A stretch of DNA of 64,000 bases from 2-02-FULL-55-14 sp964473365 (GTDB taxonomy: Bacteria; Bacteroidota; Ignavibacteria; UBA10030): positions 27,369 through 91,368 of the forward strand of contig CAYYOV010000009.1 in the NCBI GenBank assembly GCA_964473365.1, given 5' to 3'. Positions within the stretch are counted from its first letter, which is position 1. Each line of letters starts with the position of its first letter. Below are positions 62,362 through 64,000 of this stretch, in pieces. The notes below the pieces were generated by a model that saw only the letters and a program-made list of their open reading frames with translations, searched no databases and was not told the origin of the DNA. Position numbers and translations under genes: made by a program.

Positions 62362-63312
62362 TCAGGCTCCTTTCTCCGGTGACGTCGCGGCCGTGCCCGA
62401 TGTGCCCAGGAGATACAGTATTGCCATCCGAACCGCCACGCCGTTCGTGACCTGTTCCAGGATGACCGAATGCTCGCTATCGGCCAGATCGGCCGACAGT
62501 TCGACGTCCCGATTGATCGGGCCGGGATGCATGATGGTGAGCGGGCGCCCGGCTTTTTCCGTCCGTTCGCGCGTCACGCCAAAGTAGCGGTGATATTCCC
62601 GCAACGACGGGAAGAGTCCGCTCTTCTGCCGTTCGAGCTGAATGCGAAGCACGTTCAACGCGTCGACGCGTGGGATGACCTCCTCCAGCCGGTGATGAAC
62701 CGTCACCCCCCATTGCTCGATCTCGCGCGGCATCAGCGGACGCGGACCGCACACCGAGACCTCTGCTCCCATCGTCTTCAGGCCGTGGATGTTGGACCTG
62801 GCGACCCGACTGTGCAGGATGTCTCCGACAATGCACACACGAAGGCCGTCGAGCGTGCCGTGCTTTTCTCTCAGCGTGAACATATCGAGCAGTCCCTGGG
62901 TCGGATGCTCATGTTGTCCGTCGCCGGCGTTGATGATGTTCGCCTCCACAACACGACTGAGGAAATGCGGCGCGCCGGCAGACGCGTGCCGGACGACGAC
63001 CATGTCGATCTTCATCGCCTCGATATTGCGGGCGGTGTCTTTGAGCGTTTCCCCCTTCGAGACGCTGCTTCCTGCCGTCGTGAACGAAACTACATCGGCA
63101 GAGAGCCGTCGCTCTGCCAGCTCGAACGAAAGACGCGTGCGCGTGGAGCTCTCGAAGAACATGTTCGCGATCGTCTTTCCTTGCAGCGGCGGGACCTTTT
63201 TGATCGGACGTTCCAACACTTCACGGAATGAGCGGGCAGTGTCGAGGATGAGCGTCAGTTCGTCCTTTGTCATCCCTTCGAGTTCCAGCAGATGTCGGGA
63301 AGAGAGTTTCAT
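62362..63312 (-). CDS. pyrB: Aspartate carbamoyltransferase catalytic subunit
   Basis: A 316-residue ATCase catalytic chain, which makes carbamoyl-aspartate. The carbamoyl-phosphate loop is MFFESSTRTRLSFELAERRL, with the second-site DTARNIEAMKIDMVVVRHAS. INAGDGQHEHPTQGLLDMFT, VCIVGDILHSRVARSN, and the aspartate-binding MHPGPINRDVELSADLADSE complete the set. It starts with an ATGA overlap with pyrR and ends 1 base before pyrC. No PyrI regulatory subunit lies here; control is at the attenuator. Confidence 0.97.
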   Translation of the reverse strand: MKLSSRHLLELEGMTKDELTLILDTARSFREVLERPIKKVPPLQGKTIANMFFESSTRTRLSFELAERRLSADVVSFTTAGSSVSKGETLKDTARNIEAMKIDMVVVRHASAGAPHFLSRVVEANIINAGDGQHEHPTQGLLDMFTLREKHGTLDGLRVCIVGDILHSRVARSNIHGLKTMGAEVSVCGPRPLMPREIEQWGVTVHHRLEEVIPRVDALNVLRIQLERQKSGLFPSLREYHRYFGVTRERTEKAGRPLTIMHPGPINRDVELSADLADSEHSVILEQVTNGVAVRMAILYLLGTSGTAATSPEKGA

Positions 63313-63863
63313 GGACGCGCCTCCTTTCCGGTGTCTTCTGAGAGGTAGACGGCATCCTCCCCATCGACCTCCGACATCCGCACTTGCACCTCGTGTGCAA
63401 CGGCGGTTGGCACGTTTTTCCCTACGTAGTCGGCCTTGATCGGAAGCTCGCGGTGACCGCGGTCGATGAGGACGAGGAGTCGGATGGCCTTCGGGCGTCC
63501 AAGGTCCATGATCGCGTTCAGCGCAGAGCGGATCGTCCGCCCAGTGTAGAGCACGTCGTCGACGAGAATGAGCGTCTTGCCCGTCACGTCGAACAGAATG
63601 TCGGTGCTTTGCAGGAGCGGCTGATCGAGACGGCCGCGAAGGTCGTCTCGGTAGAGAGTGATGTCGAGGATACCGACCGGGACCGGTGTGCCCTCGATCT
63701 CTTCGACGAGGCGCGCGACCCGGCGGGCCAGGAATTCACCACGGGTGCGGATGCCAATGACGGCGAGCTGTTCGGCGCCGCGGTTGGCTTCGATGACCTC
63801 GTGCGCAAGGCGGGTCACCGTCCGGCGCATTCCGGAGGCATCGATAAGGCGGTTCGTAGGCAT
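63309..63863 (-). CDS. pyrR: Bifunctional pyr operon regulator/uracil phosphoribosyltransferase
   Basis: A 184-residue PyrR. ATG 63863 follows AAGGGAG by 6 bases; an upstream in-frame ATG would run into the terminator of the leader. It begins MPTNRLIDASGMRRTVTRLA, has IGIRTRGEFLARRVARLVEE, and the PRPP-binding TLILVDDVLYTGRTIRSALN. GRPKAIRLLVLIDRGHRELP and IKADYVGKNVPTA are also family-specific. PyrR binds a leader RNA hairpin when UMP is high and promotes termination; such a hairpin is present upstream (63959-63994). It is the first gene of pyrR-pyrB-pyrC. Confidence 0.96.
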   Translation of the reverse strand: MPTNRLIDASGMRRTVTRLAHEVIEANRGAEQLAVIGIRTRGEFLARRVARLVEEIEGTPVPVGILDITLYRDDLRGRLDQPLLQSTDILFDVTGKTLILVDDVLYTGRTIRSALNAIMDLGRPKAIRLLVLIDRGHRELPIKADYVGKNVPTAVAHEVQVRMSEVDGEDAVYLSEDTGKEARP

Positions 63864-63886
63864 GCTGACTCCCTTTGAAACGCGAA

Positions 63887-63914
63887 AGCCCCCTTCGAGG
63901 CGTCGAAGGAGGCT
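63887..63914 (-). terminator. Attenuator terminator in the pyr leader
   Basis: On the minus strand AGCCTCCTTCGA pairs with TCGAAGGGGGCT (12 pairs, one G-U) around a 4-base loop, followed by TTTCGCGTTTC. It lies 23 bases upstream of the pyrR start codon and 44 bases downstream of the PyrR-binding hairpin, as in PyrR-controlled attenuation. Confidence 0.8.
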
Positions 63915-63958
63915 GAGGGGCACCACCGAACCCGTCGTGGAGCCCGGGTCGAGTCAGC

Positions 63959-63994
63959 ATCCTTCCCTGCCTCTCGGGACAGGAATTAAAGGAT
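63959..63994 (-). promoter_or_regulatory. PyrR-binding RNA hairpin (pyr attenuator, anti-antiterminator)
   Basis: On the minus strand the leader reads ATCCTTTAATTCCT, GTCCCGAGAGGC, then AGGGAAGGAT. The outer arms ATCCTT/AAGGAT pair, and CCT/AGG pairs below a loop containing GTCC-GAGAGGC, which is close to the consensus PyrR-binding loop (ARUCCNGNGAGGYU). Together with the terminator at 63887-63914 this is a standard PyrR attenuation leader. The promoter lies at or beyond the right edge of the window. Confidence 0.82.
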
Positions 63995-64000
63995 GAATGT

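Overview
The window looks like a high-GC (about 60% by eye) member of the Ignavibacteriota/Kapabacteria/Chlorobiota side of the FCB group. Seven predicted secreted proteins carry C-terminal type IX secretion (T9SS) sorting domains, most with the YPNPFNP signature usual there. There is also a PorV/PorQ-family protein, two TonB-dependent receptors with carboxypeptidase-regulatory N-domains and no SusD. The phylum call is inference; no rRNA is present.

Layout. (1) 1-13141 is a catabolic block: a Na+/solute symporter, a GH38 alpha-mannosidase coupled to an N-acetylmannosamine-6-phosphate epimerase, then a leftward operon of FAD oxidoreductase, ion-transporter-type permease, hydantoinase A and a DUF4855-ROK kinase fusion. 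(2) 13233-25463 is one leftward array starting with a ROK repressor: a GHL10 glycoside-hydrolase-like protein, a T9SS propeller-like protein, a large TonB receptor, another T9SS protein, PorV and two small envelope proteins, mostly with 1-4 base overlaps. A GHL10-NAGPA fusion and a divergent GH27 alpha-galactosidase lie just upstream. An octamer tandem repeat separates these two groups. A shared sequence element sits upstream of three of the transcription units in regions 1-2, which suggests a regulon. (3) 30609-33697 is a metal-handling cassette (HYC_CC_PP-like protein, HMA metallochaperone, TonB receptor). (4) 33829-41992 holds two large T9SS proteins, one with three cohesin-like modules and one a giant five-unit beta-helix protein with a dockerin-like duplicated calcium motif.

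(5) 42236-48556 holds RidA, an ABC-F ATPase, a secreted twofold-repeat helical protein, a T9SS vanadium-haloperoxidase/PAP2-like protein and a SOUL protein. (6) 48686-50961 is a 2.2-kb insertion in the 3' end of tRNA-Phe(GAA), bounded by 43-bp direct repeats. It holds a T9SS Asp-box protein and what appears to be an integrase N-terminal remnant. (7) 51049-64000 is mostly housekeeping: acyl-CoA dehydrogenase and enoyl-reductase-like SDR; the operon DUF4783 - giant NtrY-like kinase - pgeF - glmS; a lipoprotein; and pyrR-pyrB-pyrC behind a recognisable PyrR attenuator at the right edge.

Together the left half reads as a glycan-utilisation locus (mannosidase, galactosidase, GHL10 proteins, amino-sugar epimerase and kinase, ROK control, TonB uptake, T9SS display). 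The right half is core metabolism interrupted by a small tRNA-targeting element.
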